From positions 28,248-92,247 of the forward strand of contig JBASGW010000059.1 in the NCBI GenBank assembly GCA_049653745.1: a stretch of DNA of 64,000 nt, in the 5' to 3' direction. The stretch comes from CANDYO01 sp049653745. Lineage in GTDB: Bacteria > Pseudomonadota > Alphaproteobacteria > Rickettsiales > CANDYO01. Numbering within the stretch: the first letter of the stretch is position 1; every line of letters starts with the position of its first letter. A program made the position numbers and the translations under genes. Shown piece after piece: positions 18,826-27,133 of this stretch. The notes under the pieces are model-generated. The model ran no database searches and was not told the DNA's origin. It saw nothing but the letters and a program-made list of their open reading frames with translations.

Positions 18826-19575
18826 CTAATTATTAGTTGAGTAAGAAATTATATTGCTTTTTAAGCGCTTATTATTTTTATGCATTTTTATATTAGGCGA
18901 AACTATACCATTTTTAGTATCATTTGTTGCAAGTAAAGACAACTTTTCTTTGTTTAAAGAGTTGTAGGCTGTGCATGAAGATGTTTTTCCTGTTGTAGAT
19001 GTGCAAAAATTAACGGATAAAACATTATTAATATAGTCATTATATATTTTAGTTACTTTGTCTGCATATAATTTACCAACTGCTTTTTGTGAATGATACA
19101 GAGCAATGGCCTTATTCCAATCATTAGCTAGGATATAATTCTTTTTTAGAAAAATAGCAGCATATTCAATATTTTCTTTGGGATCAAAAGCTTGATTAAG
19201 ATTCAGAAAAGCTTCTGGATGGTGATGTAAGTTAATTTGCATGCATCCAATATCAATATTAGTATGGCCTTTTTCTAACATCCTTCGCACCTCTTTAATA
19301 GCTTCATCTTTTGTATTAAAATAGTAAGACTTTCCTTCTTGGTTTACGGTCCATGGCCAAGTAAAATAAAGCTGGGCATCTTTATGCCATCTACCAGTCT
19401 CAGCAACTGAAATTGATCTTAATAAATGCTCAGGTATGCTATGTTTTTCTTCTATGTGGGAGAAGTAATTATTACATTGGTTAGAATTATGTAAAAAAAT
19501 ATATTCTTTATAATCTAGAGAATATATCAGTGGAGGATATAAAAAAAATAACGCTGCTAAAAATAATCTTACCAT
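18826..19575 (-). CDS. Exported lytic transglycosylase (SLT domain)
   Basis: 249 residues with a signal peptide (cleavage near residue 19, LIYS) and an SLT goose-lysozyme-like domain at about 40-185. The catalytic glutamate is E59 in SISVAETGR, followed by DIGCMQINLHHHPEAF, the family GxMQI motif, and later KAIALYHS and YADKV. It should cleave glycan strands of peptidoglycan in the periplasm. The C-terminal 60 residues are not conserved. It is first of three wall-related genes on this strand. A role opening the wall for a secretion system (VirB1-like) is possible but unsupported here. Confidence 0.9.
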   Translation of the reverse strand: MVRLFLAALFFLYPPLIYSLDYKEYIFLHNSNQCNNYFSHIEEKHSIPEHLLRSISVAETGRWHKDAQLYFTWPWTVNQEGKSYYFNTKDEAIKEVRRMLEKGHTNIDIGCMQINLHHHPEAFLNLNQAFDPKENIEYAAIFLKKNYILANDWNKAIALYHSQKAVGKLYADKVTKIYNDYINNVLSVNFCTSTTGKTSSCTAYNSLNKEKLSLLATNDTKNGIVSPNIKMHKNNKRLKSNIISYSTNN

Positions 19576-19612
19576 TTTTGTATCTTAAAAATTTAGAATG
19601 TTATTTTAATAT

Positions 19613-20884
19613 TTATTCTATTATGCCTTCTAATCTTCTTACTTTAATACTGGTTAGTTGGTTGCTCTTTTTAGCTAAAATCGTAAATTCAAATCCATTA
19701 AAGAATAATATTTCTTCAATTTCAGGAATTCTTTCTGCTTCATGAATAATAAAGCCAGCAATTGTGCTTGCTTCTCCATCATCAGGTATGTTCCAATTAA
19801 GCATTCTATTTACATCTCTAATTGTAACATCTCCTTTCACAATACAGTTTTTATCATGGAGTATAATATTATTTTCTTTTTTATCATTTTTATCATGAAT
19901 TTCACCAACAACTTCCTCTAAAATATCAGACAAAGTGATCATTCCTTGAATATCTCCATATTCATCAATAACTATTGCAAAGCGACTCTTTTTATTTTTA
20001 AATTCAACAAGCTGCTCATCTAAAGCTGTATTTTCATGAATAAATAAGGGATCAGATATTAAAAATTGGATATCAATTTTATCAGGATTTTGTTCTGTTA
20101 GTAATACATTTAATAATTCTTTTGTATTCAAAATACCAATAATATTATCAGGATTATCTTTCCATACAGGAATTCTAGTATGACCAATGTTTTTCACCTG
20201 AGCCAGAATTTCTTTTATATTTTGATTTAGATCAATGCTTAGCATGTTTTTGCGATGAGTCATAACTTTGCTAACATAGGTTTCACCTAGATAAAAAACT
20301 CCATCTAACATATATTTATCATGTTGGTCAACAGATCCTTGCTTATGGTGAAGATCTATAGTTCCTTTAATTTCTTCAGTTGGAGAAACAAAATGACTAT
20401 GCATAGAATCTTTTAACTTAAAAATATTAATAATAAATTCTACCACTTTATTAATTAGGCTTATAATAGGGCGGAAAAATATTACAGTTATTTTTAATAA
20501 TTTAGCTAGAGCTAAAGAAACTCTTTCTGGATTAGCTATTGAATATGTTTTTGGTAAAATTTCAGCAAAAACAATAATTAATATGGTCATAATACAAGTA
20601 GCATATATAACACCTTCATTTCCAAATACTTTAATTAAAAAAGCTGTGGCCATAGTTGAAGATAAAATATTACATAAATTATTTATAAAAAGAATTGTGC
20701 TTATTAAGCCTTCTTTATCTTCTTTTAATTCGCTAATTAAAGCAGCTTGTTTGCTGCCATCTTTTTTAAGTTTATGGATTTTTGCTGTTGATACAGCAGT
20801 TATAGCAGTTTCAGCAGCCGATAACAAACAAGATAGAATTAATGGAATGAAGACAGCTAGGAAAATACCGAATAATTCAAACAT
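19613..20884 (-). CDS. CNNM/CorC-HlyC family membrane protein with CBS pair
   Basis: 423 residues in the order CNNM (DUF21) membrane domain (about 1-170, opening with an 18-residue hydrophobic helix then AAETAITAVSTAKIHKL), a CBS pair at about 200-325 (MTHRKNMLSID, HTRIPVWKD, FAIVIDEYGDIQGMITLSDI), and a C-terminal CorC_HlyC domain (VKGDVTIRDVNRMLNW). The family is linked to magnesium/cobalt export; older annotations call it a hemolysin homologue. It follows mlaF by 9 bases and is the last gene of an MFS-mlaE-mlaF unit. The transported ion is inferred from family only. Confidence 0.9.
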   Translation of the reverse strand: MFELFGIFLAVFIPLILSCLLSAAETAITAVSTAKIHKLKKDGSKQAALISELKEDKEGLISTILFINNLCNILSSTMATAFLIKVFGNEGVIYATCIMTILIIVFAEILPKTYSIANPERVSLALAKLLKITVIFFRPIISLINKVVEFIINIFKLKDSMHSHFVSPTEEIKGTIDLHHKQGSVDQHDKYMLDGVFYLGETYVSKVMTHRKNMLSIDLNQNIKEILAQVKNIGHTRIPVWKDNPDNIIGILNTKELLNVLLTEQNPDKIDIQFLISDPLFIHENTALDEQLVEFKNKKSRFAIVIDEYGDIQGMITLSDILEEVVGEIHDKNDKKENNIILHDKNCIVKGDVTIRDVNRMLNWNIPDDGEASTIAGFIIHEAERIPEIEEILFFNGFEFTILAKKSNQLTSIKVRRLEGIIE

Positions 20885-20893
20885 AAGTATAAA

Positions 20894-21664
20894 CTAATGA
20901 TCCTGAATTCTAATTTTTATAGGGCCTTCTACTGAGCCATTAACAAATTGCTCAACATAAGGATTATTAGAGTTATGTAGCTTATCTATAGGTCCGTCCC
21001 AAACAATTTTTCCTTCATAAAGCATAACAACTCTATCTGCAATGTGAGCAGCACTAATTAAATCGTGAGTAATAGTAATTGTGGTTGCACCAAGCTGTTT
21101 AGAATTCTTTTTAATTAAATCATTAATAATGGCTGACATTATAGGATCAAGACCAGTGGTTGGTTCATCAAAAAATATAATTTCAGGGTTTAGCGCTATA
21201 GCTCTAGCTAACGCAGCTCTTTTTTGCATTCCACCTGAAAGTTCGGCTGGATAAAGATTTGCTACTGTTTCATTTAGTCCTACTGATTCTAATTTTTCAA
21301 TCGCTAAATTTCTGGCTTCCTTTAAGGTAAGCATTTTAGTTTGGATTGGAACAAAAGAGATATTTTCCCAAATAGATAAACTGTCAAATAATGCGCCATT
21401 TTGGAATAAATAGCCAAATTTTTTCAGCATTTCGCTTCTAGCTCTATCACTCAAAGAATTGGTTTCTTGCCCATCAATTAAGATGGATCCAGAATCTGGA
21501 GATAAAAGTCCTACTATGTTTTTAATCAATACCGATTTACCAGTTCCAGAACCTCCAATTATAACTAAAGATTCCCCTTGCTTAACTTCAAGATTTAAAT
21601 CAACTAGAACCCGTTTGCTACCGAATGATTTACATACGTCTTTTAAAATAATTTTATTTGTCAT
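20894..21664 (-). CDS. mlaF: MlaF-like ABC ATPase of phospholipid transport
   Basis: 256-residue ABC ATPase of the Mla (Ttg2A) group, which works with MlaE in retrograde phospholipid transport to keep outer-membrane asymmetry. Seen here: Walker A GGSGTGKS (37-44), the MlaF-type QNGALFDSLSIWENISF, signature LSGGMQKRAALARAIA, Walker B EIIFFDEPTTGLDPI and TITHDL. The start shares one base with the mlaE stop. No MlaD (MCE domain) gene follows, unlike the common mlaFEDCB operon; it may lie elsewhere. Confidence 0.92.
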   Translation of the reverse strand: MTNKIILKDVCKSFGSKRVLVDLNLEVKQGESLVIIGGSGTGKSVLIKNIVGLLSPDSGSILIDGQETNSLSDRARSEMLKKFGYLFQNGALFDSLSIWENISFVPIQTKMLTLKEARNLAIEKLESVGLNETVANLYPAELSGGMQKRAALARAIALNPEIIFFDEPTTGLDPIMSAIINDLIKKNSKQLGATTITITHDLISAAHIADRVVMLYEGKIVWDGPIDKLHNSNNPYVEQFVNGSVEGPIKIRIQDH

Positions 21665-22440
21665 TAGCTAAAAAACACCTTTGTTAATACATAATTAGAA
21701 AGTAAAATAAGAATTGACGATATAACCACGGCAGTAGTTGTGGCTTTACCAACTCCTTGAGCACCTTTTTCTGAATAATAACCGCTATAACATCCAATAA
21801 CTGAAATTATGAATCCAAAAACAGAAGCTTTTATTAGCCCAGAAGTGACATCAGAAGATTCTAAAAATTGAAAAGTATTTTGTAAGTAAATTTCAGAACT
21901 AAACCCTAGGGTTTTTACAGAAATTAAGTATCCACCTAAAACTCCTATTATGTCTGCTACTAACACCAAGCATGGCATCATAATTACTGAAGCTATTATT
22001 CTTGGAGTAACTAAATATTTAATAGGGTTAGTGGATAAAGTAACTAGGGCATCGATTTGGTCAGTTATTCTCATTGTTCCAATTTCTGCAGCCATTGACG
22101 CTCCAACTCTTCCTGAAACCATTAAACCTGCTAAAACAGGACCTAATTCTCTAGTAATAGAAAGAACAACCACGGTTGCTATAGCGCTCTCAGCAGAAAA
22201 TCTAGAGAATCCATTATAACTTTGTAGGGCTAAAACAGCTCCAGTAAAAATAGCTGTTAGGCCAACTACGGGAAGTGAGTAATAACCAATTTCTAACATT
22301 TGGTTGGTAATAGATTTTAAATATAATGGTCGTCTAAAAATGCCACTAATTGCTGAAAAGCAGAAAATAGATAGTTTTCCAGTGAAATTAAGAAAATTTA
22401 AAACCACTCTTCCGATATTTGCTAAGAAATTTTTCATCAT
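21664..22440 (-). CDS. mlaE: MlaE-like permease of phospholipid transport
   Basis: 258-residue inner-membrane permease with the MlaE/YrbE signature: GYYSLPVVGLTAIFTGAVLA, ELGPVLAGLMVSGRVGASMA, AEIGTMRITDQIDAL, and five or six hydrophobic helices ending ILLSNYVLTKVFF. It partners MlaF directly downstream (1-base overlap) and follows the MFS gene also by a 1-base overlap, so all three are translationally coupled. It belongs to the Rickettsiales-conserved part of the Mla system (from memory). Confidence 0.93.
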   Translation of the reverse strand: MMKNFLANIGRVVLNFLNFTGKLSIFCFSAISGIFRRPLYLKSITNQMLEIGYYSLPVVGLTAIFTGAVLALQSYNGFSRFSAESAIATVVVLSITRELGPVLAGLMVSGRVGASMAAEIGTMRITDQIDALVTLSTNPIKYLVTPRIIASVIMMPCLVLVADIIGVLGGYLISVKTLGFSSEIYLQNTFQFLESSDVTSGLIKASVFGFIISVIGCYSGYYSEKGAQGVGKATTTAVVISSILILLSNYVLTKVFFS

Positions 22441-23714
22441 TATTCTTCTTTAAATTTTTTATTAACAAAAGCTATAAAAGCGATTATCACACATATAGCT
22501 ATTATAATAACTAAAATTGAAAAAGCTTCAACAAACTCTTTCAATGAATATATTCTTAAACCTTTTGCATCTAGTTTGTCTTGCCAAGAATAATCAAGGT
22601 AAGATCCTACTAATTGTTGCATTAAAGCTCCGCTCATCATATTAAAAGTATTGACTACTCCAATTGTTAAACCTGAGTTTTGAGGCTTAGTATACTGTAA
22701 AGCAGCAGTAAAACAAAGCATTTCTGCACCACAAAAACATCCAATCAAAAGCAATAAAATTATCAAACTTCCAATATTTAAGCTGTTACTATAAATAATA
22801 GTTGAAAATAATATTAACAGAATAAGAGATGAAGTTACAATAATTTTATCTAAAATATGTTTTTTTTCTGCAATATAAGGCAATAATATGCTTCCAATAG
22901 CCATTCCTATATATAAATTCATTAAAATGGGGCTAGCCACTTCGCGAGTGAAATTAAATTTTGCAATTAAAAATGCTGTTCCCCATAAATCTGCCATTAC
23001 TAAAAGAGGGGTATATAATCCAATTGCAATTATTGAGTATGTTATAATTTTTTTGTTGGTTAGCACATCGAGTAAATCTTTTGTAATAGAAGATATTGTT
23101 TGCTCATGTTTATGAATATTTAGAGATTTTTTAGGTAAATATATAAAAGCTGCTAAAAAAATAACCACACCACAAAGAGCAAATATTATAAAGGACTCCT
23201 GCCAGGTATCAAATTGGCGTAAAAGATAATTAAGGGGTTTACCGGTGATTAAAGCCCCTAGAGCTCCAAAAGTTAAAGTGGCTCCAATAAGTATTCCTTG
23301 TTTTGAAGGTGGTAAATAATCTCTAGCTAGCTTTAAAGCTCCCATAAATGCTGATGCAGAGCCAATTCCAACAATAAATCTACTTAAATATCCCAATAAA
23401 GGGGTGTGACTAAAAGCTAATAAAATTGTTCCAATTATACAAAGAGAAATAGAAAATAATGCAGTTTTGCGAACTCCCACGCGATCAACTATAATTCCTA
23501 TAGGAATTTGCATTAAAGAATATCCGTAATAATACATAGATCCCATTAAAGCAAAGCTTTCAGCGTTCATTCCAAATTCATGGCGAATTTCTTCAATTAA
23601 AACACCTGGAGAGCTTCTTAGAACATATTGATATAGAAAAAAACTAGCTAAAATAAACCACGAAAGATAAATATCTTTTTTTGTTGGATTTATTTGATTT
23701 ATTTGAGATTTCAT
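22440..23714 (-). CDS. Major facilitator superfamily transporter
   Basis: 424 residues with about twelve hydrophobic helices and MFS motifs: the loop 2-3 motif as GIIVDRVGVRKTALFS and PLLGYLSRFIVGIGSASAFMGALK in helix 4. The first helix is LSWFILASFFLYQYVLRSSP. It resembles the many MFS carriers of Rickettsiales, where subfamilies import osmolytes or host metabolites, but the substrate cannot be read. It is the first gene of a minus-strand operon with mlaE and mlaF, joined by a one-base overlap (TAATG). The coupling to phospholipid transport genes is notable and of unknown meaning. Confidence 0.88.
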   Translation of the reverse strand: MKSQINQINPTKKDIYLSWFILASFFLYQYVLRSSPGVLIEEIRHEFGMNAESFALMGSMYYYGYSLMQIPIGIIVDRVGVRKTALFSISLCIIGTILLAFSHTPLLGYLSRFIVGIGSASAFMGALKLARDYLPPSKQGILIGATLTFGALGALITGKPLNYLLRQFDTWQESFIIFALCGVVIFLAAFIYLPKKSLNIHKHEQTISSITKDLLDVLTNKKIITYSIIAIGLYTPLLVMADLWGTAFLIAKFNFTREVASPILMNLYIGMAIGSILLPYIAEKKHILDKIIVTSSLILLILFSTIIYSNSLNIGSLIILLLLIGCFCGAEMLCFTAALQYTKPQNSGLTIGVVNTFNMMSGALMQQLVGSYLDYSWQDKLDAKGLRIYSLKEFVEAFSILVIIIAICVIIAFIAFVNKKFKEE

Positions 23715-23869
23715 AACTACTTAGGAATTTTTTTTAGGAACTTCAGTATTCTTAAAGGAATTGATGTATAAATCAAGAATAAAATTCTAGCTAACAATTT
23801 TCTGTAGTTTTATAAAAAAAATATTGCTAATATTAAAGCTTAAAGAATTATAAGTGAAAAGATTTTTTT

Positions 23870-24257
23870 ATGTCTGATAACCAAGTTAGTGATAGGCCTG
23901 CTAAATTAGTTTCTTCTAAAAGTGATTCTGAATTATCTAATAGAATAAAAGGAGCCTTTTCTTATCTAAAAAAATCTAACTCTTTTAGCTCTCCATTAAA
24001 AGACATATCTATATCTTCGGGTGATTCTTCTAAGAGTGCATCTATTGACTCTTCTAAATCAAATTTTTCTGAAAATAATACCCCCCCCTAGAGAATCTCC
24101 TAAATTAACCACTAAATCTATGAGAAAAGCTTTAGTAGTAGCCAGTAAAAAAATTGAAAGTAAAGCTAAGCCTCTATCTAATATTGTAAGCTATGCATCT
24201 TATGCTGTTAGCAGCTCTATTCATAAGCCGAATGAAAAATATACTGGAAGAGAATAG
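23870..24257 (+). pseudogene. Ser/Lys-rich ORF split by a C8 tract (frameshifted or phase-variable)
   Basis: Two overlapping frames meet at a run of eight C (24081-24088). The first frame encodes 73 residues (MSDNQVSDRPAKLVS... to SENNTPP) and stops at TAG right after the run. The other frame continues RESPKLTTKSMRKALVVASK to YTGRE at 24257. With seven C the two join into one 128-residue Ser- and Lys-rich protein (...NNTPPRESPK...). So this is a +1 insertion: a phase-variable tract, a programmed slip site, a mutation, or a base-calling error. No domain is recognised and no membrane segment is seen. I annotate the joined span. Confidence 0.6.
24081..24088 (+). repeat. Homopolymeric C8 tract inside a coding region
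   Basis: Eight consecutive C, conspicuous in DNA this AT-rich, lie exactly at the junction of two reading frames of the surrounding gene. Slipped-strand change by one unit would switch the 128-residue product on or off. Confidence 0.75.
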
Positions 24258-24280
24258 TTTGCTTCTAAATTTTAGCTAAA

Positions 24281-24952
24281 TTAATTCTTAGAATGATAGA
24301 TTTTTTTGTCTCCGGTAATAATGTAATGAATTACATAAGAAATTTTGGTGATATAATCGCCAATTCTTTCTAAATTACGAATTGCCAAAACTATCTTTAA
24401 AAGATGCTTAGAGTTATGAGAGTTCTTTTGCATCTCTGCTTCTAATAGAGCCATTATATCGGTGTAATACTGATCTATTAAATGGTCTTGTTTGCTAACT
24501 TTTGTAGCAAGATTATCATCTAATTTATCATAAGCTGTTATAACGCTATCTAATAAATTTTCAATGGTTACTACCATATTTATAATTAATTCTGATAGGG
24601 CAGGGTCTAAAGAAATTGGAAGATATTCAAATCTATAGCTAATTTTTTTAGATAAATCACCCATTCTTTCTAAAATAACAGCTAACTTTAAAGCAGCAAT
24701 TACTTGGCGCAAGTCTATGGCCATTGGCTGTCTTAGGGCTATAACATGAATTGCTAACTTTTCAATTTCATCATCATAATGATTTATTTTTTTATCAGTT
24801 GTGTTTGCTAACTCAACAAAACTTTGATCTTGGTTTTTTATTGCTGTAGTTGCAATGCTAATTAGCTCTTTAACTAGATTAGCCATTTTCACTACTGAAT
24901 GACGAAGTTCGTTTAGTTCGGTATCGTATGAATTTACTATATGATTGGTCAT
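24281..24952 (-). CDS. phoU: Phosphate signalling protein PhoU
   Basis: 223 residues made of two PhoU three-helix repeats. The N-terminal repeat has HSVVKMANLVKELISIA and ETDKKINHYDDEIEKLAIHV-like helices; the metal-binding E/D positions follow, then LRQVIAALKLAVILERMGDLSKKI. The second repeat ends AIRNLERIGDYITKISYVIHYI. PhoU represses the Pho regulon through PstSCAB-PhoR. No pst genes are in the window, so it stands alone here between rplY and the split ORF. Confidence 0.93.
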   Translation of the reverse strand: MTNHIVNSYDTELNELRHSVVKMANLVKELISIATTAIKNQDQSFVELANTTDKKINHYDDEIEKLAIHVIALRQPMAIDLRQVIAALKLAVILERMGDLSKKISYRFEYLPISLDPALSELIINMVVTIENLLDSVITAYDKLDDNLATKVSKQDHLIDQYYTDIMALLEAEMQKNSHNSKHLLKIVLAIRNLERIGDYITKISYVIHYIITGDKKIYHSKN

Positions 24953-25026
24953 TTAAGATGTCGCATAATTATTAATTTAAAAGAATTATACTATATGAAA
25001 AAATTTATGCAATTACTTAGAGGTGT

Positions 25027-25090
25027 AATTTCTAAAGTTCTCGTTGTACTTTATTAAAAGTTACTATACCAACGAGAACAATTAGAAATT
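25027..25090. terminator. Long stem-loop between rplY and phoU
   Basis: AATTTCTAA (25027-25035) plus GTTCTCGTTG (25037-25046) pair with CAACGAGAAC (25070-25079) and TTAGAAATT (25082-25090): 19 pairs with a 1x2 internal loop. The 23-base apical loop itself contains ACTTT-ATTA-AAAGT. It lies downstream of rplY on its transcript strand and before phoU. No long U run follows, so it may be a terminator, an RNA-processing or stability structure, or a small palindromic element. Confidence 0.6.
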
Positions 25091-25111
25091 TAAAAGCTAT
25101 TTTATTTAAGC

Positions 25112-25714
25112 TTAAGAAGATTTTTCAGCGTCTGCTGATTCTTCAGATGATGATTTTACTGCAACTAAAGCTACAATCGTAGTGTCTAGATCCATTTTAG
25201 TTTCAATGCCTTCAGGAAGCTTTACATCGCTCAAGTGAATGCTTTGTCCAGAAACTAAATGTTCTATATCAATTTCAATGCATTCAGGAATGTTATCTGG
25301 TAAGCAACATATTTCTAAATTATGGCGAGTAATATTTAAGATACCACCTGCTTTTATACCAACACATTTAGATTCATTGATAAAATGCAATGTAACATTG
25401 ACGGTAATTTTTTCATTTAAATCTACATGAATAAAATCCATATGTTCGATTTCATCAGTTACTGGATGAAGTTGTATAGCTTTTGGTAAAACTCTATACT
25501 TAGTATTACCCACCTTGATATCAAACATATGAGACAAGAAACCTTGTTTGCGATATTCTAAGGTAAGCTCTTTGTAAGGAAGAGCAATTAAAACTTGTTC
25601 TTTGCCGCCACCATAGATGATTGCTGGAACCATATTGTTCATTCTTACAGCTCTTGCGCCACCAGTTCCAACGCGCAATCTTTCTTGTGCATCAAGTGAG
25701 TGAATTTTTGACAT
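25112..25714 (-). CDS. rplY: 50S ribosomal protein L25/general stress protein Ctc
   Basis: L25 binds 5S rRNA. This is the two-domain CTC form: an N-terminal L25 domain (MSKIHSLDAQERLRVGTGGA, VPAIIYGGGKEQ) and the C-terminal beta domain (HFINESKCVGIKAGGILN), with an acidic Ser-rich tail. The frame runs upstream to 25774, but the start at 25714 fits the family and has GGAAAG / GAAG a few bases before it; the extra 20 residues are not L25-like. The resulting 200 residues is usual. It is divergent from rnhB across 71 bp. Confidence 0.95.
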   Translation of the reverse strand: MSKIHSLDAQERLRVGTGGARAVRMNNMVPAIIYGGGKEQVLIALPYKELTLEYRKQGFLSHMFDIKVGNTKYRVLPKAIQLHPVTDEIEHMDFIHVDLNEKITVNVTLHFINESKCVGIKAGGILNITRHNLEICCLPDNIPECIEIDIEHLVSGQSIHLSDVKLPEGIETKMDLDTTIVALVAVKSSSEESADAEKSS

Positions 25715-25785
25715 TTTCTTCTTTCCTATTTTGTTTATCGGCTTTATATTACATAAAGTTAACTTGAGAGTCAATAAAATATCAT

Positions 25786-26349
25786 ATGAATCATAAAATT
25801 ATTGTTGGAATAGATGAGGCGGGAAGGGGGCCATTAGCTGGTCCTGTAGTTGCGGCTGCAGTAATAATGCCCATTACAATAGAAGAAGTGAAAGATTCTA
25901 AAAAGTTATCCGCAATTAAAAGAGAAAAATTATTTGAACAAATTATAAAACTAAGTAAGTATGGAATAGGTATTGCCTCGGTTGAAGAAGTGGATGAAAT
26001 TAATATTTTGCAAGCTACAATGCTTGCAATGAAAAGATCTTATGAGCAGTTGAATCTTATAGCTGATTTAGTTTTAATTGACGGAAATAAAGCTCCAAAG
26101 TTAAATTGTATAGATTTTCAAACAATAATAAAAGGAGATGATTTAGTTCCGATTATTTCCACTGCCTCAATTCTTGCAAAAGTCACTAGAGACAGGTTGA
26201 TGAATGAATTAGATAAAGAATATCCACAATATTTATGGTCTAAAAATTCTGGTTATGGAACCAAAGAACATTTAGAGGCTATCAAAAAATATGGCATCAC
26301 TAAACATCATCGATTAACTTTTGCTCCAATTAAAAACTGTTTAACTTAG
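25786..26349 (+). CDS. rnhB: Ribonuclease HII
   Basis: RNase HII removes single ribonucleotides and RNA primers from DNA. 187 residues. The active-site motif GIDEAGRGPLAGPVVAAAV supplies D9 and E10 with the GRG loop, and further acidic residues are in VLIDGNKAP and VTRDRLM. KHHRLTFAP is the usual C-terminal end. It stands alone on the plus strand between rplY and the convergent amidotransferase gene, which begins one base after the stop. Confidence 0.97.
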   Translation: MNHKIIVGIDEAGRGPLAGPVVAAAVIMPITIEEVKDSKKLSAIKREKLFEQIIKLSKYGIGIASVEEVDEINILQATMLAMKRSYEQLNLIADLVLIDGNKAPKLNCIDFQTIIKGDDLVPIISTASILAKVTRDRLMNELDKEYPQYLWSKNSGYGTKEHLEAIKKYGITKHHRLTFAPIKNCLT

Positions 26350-26350
26350 C

Positions 26351-27133
26351 TTAAAAGGGAGAAACTTCGATATTATTTACATTATTTTTTATGGATAAAT
26401 AATGATTAACCGGAAGTTCGCACCATTCATTCACATGGTCATCTAAAGGCTCTGATGCTATTATAAATGATTTGTCATTCCTTTTTAAATAACTAAGCGA
26501 TAATATTTTACTGTCTTTGCTGGAAAACCTAGTAGCTATCATTTCTTTGCCATTAGTAATAACTATATTAAGACGAGAAGAATCTGCTTCATCTTGAGCA
26601 TTATTTATCCATTCAAAAGCCTTTTTAATAGCTTCTGCAAGAGGCATTCCAGAGCCAGAATGAACATATTCCATAATTAAAAAGAATAAACATTCAGAAT
26701 CGGTATTACCTTTTATTGATAGAAAAAATTCATCAGATAATTGCTCCATTAGTGAGCGTCTTATTTTATTAAAATTATCTATTGTTCCGTTATGAACCAT
26801 TGTATATTCTTTATAAAAAAATGGATGACAATTTCTATTACTAACATCACCAATGGTTGATGCTCTAATGTGACCCATAAAACATTTAGATTCTATAGTT
26901 TTAGAAAGACTTATTAAATTACTATCATTCCATGCTGGTTGAATTGATTTAAAAATAGCGGGTTCGTTATTTACTTTGAAGTTATACCAAGCCATTCCAA
27001 AACCATCAGCGTTAACTCTGTGTTGATCATTATGTGCACTTTTGCTTTGTTTAACTAATGAATTTTTAGGATTAACTAAAAGATTAGCTATCAAGAGAGC
27101 TTCTTCCCCAATATATGCAACAAATCTACACAT
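26351..27133 (-). CDS. Class II glutamine amidotransferase (YafJ/EgtC-like)
   Basis: 260 residues of a stand-alone Ntn-hydrolase glutaminase domain. The start at 27133 (MCRFVAYIGEE) puts the nucleophile Cys at position 2, as the family requires, so the 12-residue upstream extension in the open frame is rejected. Conserved blocks follow: ADGFGMAWY, MGHIRASTIG, RNCHPF, MVHNGTIDNF and GNTDSECLFF. There is no synthetase domain; an acceptor partner must be separate. It overlaps by one base (TAATG) the upstream RimK-like ligase, so it probably acts with it, for example removing or exchanging gamma-glutamyl groups. That link is inference. Confidence 0.9.
   Translation of the reverse strand: MCRFVAYIGEEALLIANLLVNPKNSLVKQSKSAHNDQHRVNADGFGMAWYNFKVNNEPAIFKSIQPAWNDSNLISLSKTIESKCFMGHIRASTIGDVSNRNCHPFFYKEYTMVHNGTIDNFNKIRRSLMEQLSDEFFLSIKGNTDSECLFFLIMEYVHSGSGMPLAEAIKKAFEWINNAQDEADSSRLNIVITNGKEMIATRFSSKDSKILSLSYLKRNDKSFIIASEPLDDHVNEWCELPVNHYLSIKNNVNNIEVSPF

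Noticed and set aside
25715..25774. N-terminal extension of rplY
   Set aside because: The usual L25 start and a Shine-Dalgarno are at 25714; the extra 20 residues are not L25-like.
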